From contig DASSTJ010000124.1 in the NCBI GenBank assembly GCA_035707965.1, positions 1 through 44,690 on the forward strand: 44,690 nt of DNA. The letters are read 5' to 3'. Numbering within the stretch: position 1 is the stretch's first letter; every line of letters begins with the position of its first letter. The position numbers were made by a program, and so were the translations under genes. The notes beneath the pieces were generated by a model. It saw nothing but the letters and a program-made list of their open reading frames with translations, was not told the DNA's origin and searched no databases. Source of the DNA: DASSTJ01 sp035707965 (GTDB lineage: Bacteria; Actinomycetota; Actinomycetes; Actinomycetales; Angustibacteraceae). Of this stretch, positions 43,626 to 44,690 are shown piece by piece.

Positions 43626-44476
43626 GCTTCCTGAGCGTCCCCGATACGTACTGGGCGCACCCTGAGCGGCCGTCCGGGACGGGCGTGCTGGTTCTGGCCG
43701 GCTCCAGCGGGCGGCTCGACACGGGCCGCGCGGACGTACTTGCCAGAGCGGGCGCCACGGCGCTGGCGATCCGCTGGTTCGGGGGAGCAGGGCAGCCGGC
43801 GGTACCGCGCGAGGTGCCGCTCGAGACCTTCGTCGCGGCCATCGACCTGCTGGAACCTGTGTGCGATCGAGTCGGCGTCCTGGGCTTGTCGTACGGGGCG
43901 GAGGCCGCGCTGCTCACCGCCGTACGTGACGGACGCATCGACGCGGTGGTCGCGCTGGCGCCGACCGACGTGGCGTGGGAGGGGTATCGAGAAGAGGACG
44001 ACGATCCCTCCCAGGGCAAGTGGACGTGGCGCGGGGCGCCGGTGCCGTTCGTGCCGATAGACCAGTCGTGGACCCCCGCGTCGTCACCGCCCGCCTTCGT
44101 CGAGTCTTACCTGCAGAGCCGTCGCACCGCAGACGCGTCAACCGTCGCCGCCGCCACGATTCCCGTGGAGCAGTTCGATGGGGAGCTGGTGGTCGTCGTG
44201 GGCGGCGATGACCAGGTGTGGCCCAGCCACGACGCGGCACAGGCCATCGTGACGCGTCGCGCGGCTCACGGCCTCGCGACGACCGTCGTTGAGGACGCCG
44301 ACGCCGGCCACCTCGTTGTGCTGCCCGGTGAACCGGCGACCGGCGGCGGGCGGCCGTACCTCGTCGGGGGAGACCTGGGTTCAGCCGAACGCCTCGGCCG
44401 CAAGGCGTGGCCGGCGATCCAGAAGGTGTTTCGGCTGCACTGCCGTAGAGCACGAGAAATGGCCGGGCTGACATAA
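43622..44476 (+). CDS. Alpha/beta hydrolase, BAAT/acyl-CoA thioester hydrolase C-terminal type
   Basis: A 284-residue alpha/beta hydrolase. The nucleophile elbow is VLGLSYGAE with Ser90; likely partners are an Asp in VVVGGDDQVW (about 196-197) and His230 in DADAGHLVVLPG. The lid region and order of motifs resemble the bile-acid-CoA:amino acid acyltransferase / acyl-CoA thioesterase C-terminal domain. The natural substrate is unknown. The start GTG overlaps the radical SAM stop and has no ribosome site, so coupled translation is likely. Its last codons and stop (TAA 44474-44476) lie inside the dif-like site. Confidence 0.82.
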   Translation: MSFLSVPDTYWAHPERPSGTGVLVLAGSSGRLDTGRADVLARAGATALAIRWFGGAGQPAVPREVPLETFVAAIDLLEPVCDRVGVLGLSYGAEAALLTAVRDGRIDAVVALAPTDVAWEGYREEDDDPSQGKWTWRGAPVPFVPIDQSWTPASSPPAFVESYLQSRRTADASTVAAATIPVEQFDGELVVVVGGDDQVWPSHDAAQAIVTRRAAHGLATTVVEDADAGHLVVLPGEPATGGGRPYLVGGDLGSAERLGRKAWPAIQKVFRLHCRRAREMAGLT

Positions 44477-44493
44477 TGTACATTATCGGCGTT
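44466..44493 (-). other. dif: dif-like XerC/XerD recombination site
   Basis: A 28-bp site with the perfect palindromic core ATAATGTACATTAT (44473-44486). Read on the minus strand the left arm is AACGCCGATAA, the centre TGTACA and the right arm TTATGTCAGCC. As I recall it, the actinobacterial dif consensus has CCGATAAT, two variable bases, then ACATTATGTCA; all those fixed positions match here, and the E. coli dif centre (ATAATGTATATTAT) differs by one base. The AT-rich core stands out in very GC-rich DNA. Most housekeeping genes to the left run toward it and the gene to the right runs back to it. It is either chromosomal dif or an integration copy used by a Xer-dependent element. Confidence 0.82.
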
Positions 44494-44527
44494 AGAGACG
44501 GCATCCTGAGAGCAGTTGGAGACGGCA
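44491..44527 (+). repeat. Direct repeat beside dif
   Basis: GTTAGAGACGGCA (44491-44503) and GTTGGAGACGGCA (44515-44527) differ at one base and start 24 nt apart. The first copy overlaps the outer edge of the dif-like site by 3 nt. They lie in the 94-bp gap before the convergent UvrA-like gene. Their function is unknown. Confidence 0.5.
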
Positions 44528-44570
44528 GCTGGTGCTCGGCGCACGTGGCCCGCCGATGGCGCTCGCCGCG

Positions 44571-44690
44571 TCAAGCGCTGACGTACTCGGCGAGGTGCTG
44601 ACCGGTGAGCGTCGACCGGGACGCCACGAGGTCGGCCGGCGTCCCCTCGAACACGACGCGTCCGCCGTCGTGGCCCGCCCCCGGCCCGAG
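44571..44690 (-). CDS. UvrA-like ABC ATPase, C-terminal 39 residues (5' part outside window)
   Basis: The frame enters from the right edge and stops at TGA (44571-44573). The residues LGPGAGHDGGRVVFEGTPAD and LTGQHLAEYVSA are the typical end of UvrA-family proteins, following the second Walker B. The GAGHDGG wording and the ending LAEYV favour the shorter UvrA-like/DrrC-type proteins linked to drug resistance over canonical UvrA, but 39 residues cannot settle this. It points toward dif, opposite to the genes on the left. Confidence 0.75.
   Translation of the reverse strand, partial: LGPGAGHDGGRVVFEGTPADLVASRSTLTGQHLAEYVSA

Overview
The window is very GC-rich chromosomal DNA from a high-GC actinobacterium. 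Evidence: many GTG starts, 4-nt gene overlaps, TAnnnT-type -10 boxes, and a run of genes (CDP-alcohol phosphatidyltransferase, DUF881, SBP, DUF881, gcvH, garA, MerR/FtsR, DUF151, MerR, gcvP) in the order known from Mycobacterium tuberculosis Rv1822-Rv1832. A chemoreceptor with a FliA-like promoter points to a motile member, perhaps Kineosporiales-like. That placement is inference.

Layout. 1-5.3 kb: 3' part of the primary sigma factor, a secreted LamG-like protein, two small conserved genes and parE (topoisomerase IV B). 5.6-9.4 kb: convergent parC, split by a 422-residue intein placed directly after the catalytic tyrosine. 9.5-12 kb: PPOX-fold oxidoreductase, nitroreductase, alanine dehydrogenase. 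12-21.3 kb: a tight + strand series, xerD-parA-scpA-scpB-rluB-aroH-tyrA-cmk-plsC-der (segregation, condensin, rRNA modification, tyrosine, CMP and lipid metabolism, ribosome assembly). 21.4-22.8 kb: tRNA-Pro(GGG), the C-terminal scrap of an FMN reductase, and a winged-helix protein. 23-32.1 kb: the Rv1822-Rv1832-like block, ending with a glycine riboswitch in front of gcvP. 32.1-36.5 kb: sbcDC on the minus strand. 36.6-41.7 kb: a GCS2-family glutamate-cysteine ligase, an unknown two-domain protein, a methyl-accepting chemotaxis protein and a histidine phosphatase. 41.8-44.7 kb: an internally deleted carboxylesterase, a radical SAM/SPASM protein overlapping an alpha/beta hydrolase, a dif-like Xer site, and the 3' end of a UvrA-like gene.

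How it fits together. Topoisomerase IV, XerD, ParA, ScpAB and a near-consensus actinobacterial dif site (44466-44493) all lie in 45 kb. Most housekeeping genes point toward dif and the gene beyond dif points back to it, as expected if the right edge is the replication terminus where the replichores meet. No IS element, CRISPR array or prophage was seen. The most notable items are the dif site that supplies the stop codon of a gene, the parC intein at the site used by mycobacterial gyrA inteins, the FliA-type promoter, two decayed genes (one abutting a tRNA), and the uncharacterised radical SAM-hydrolase pair.
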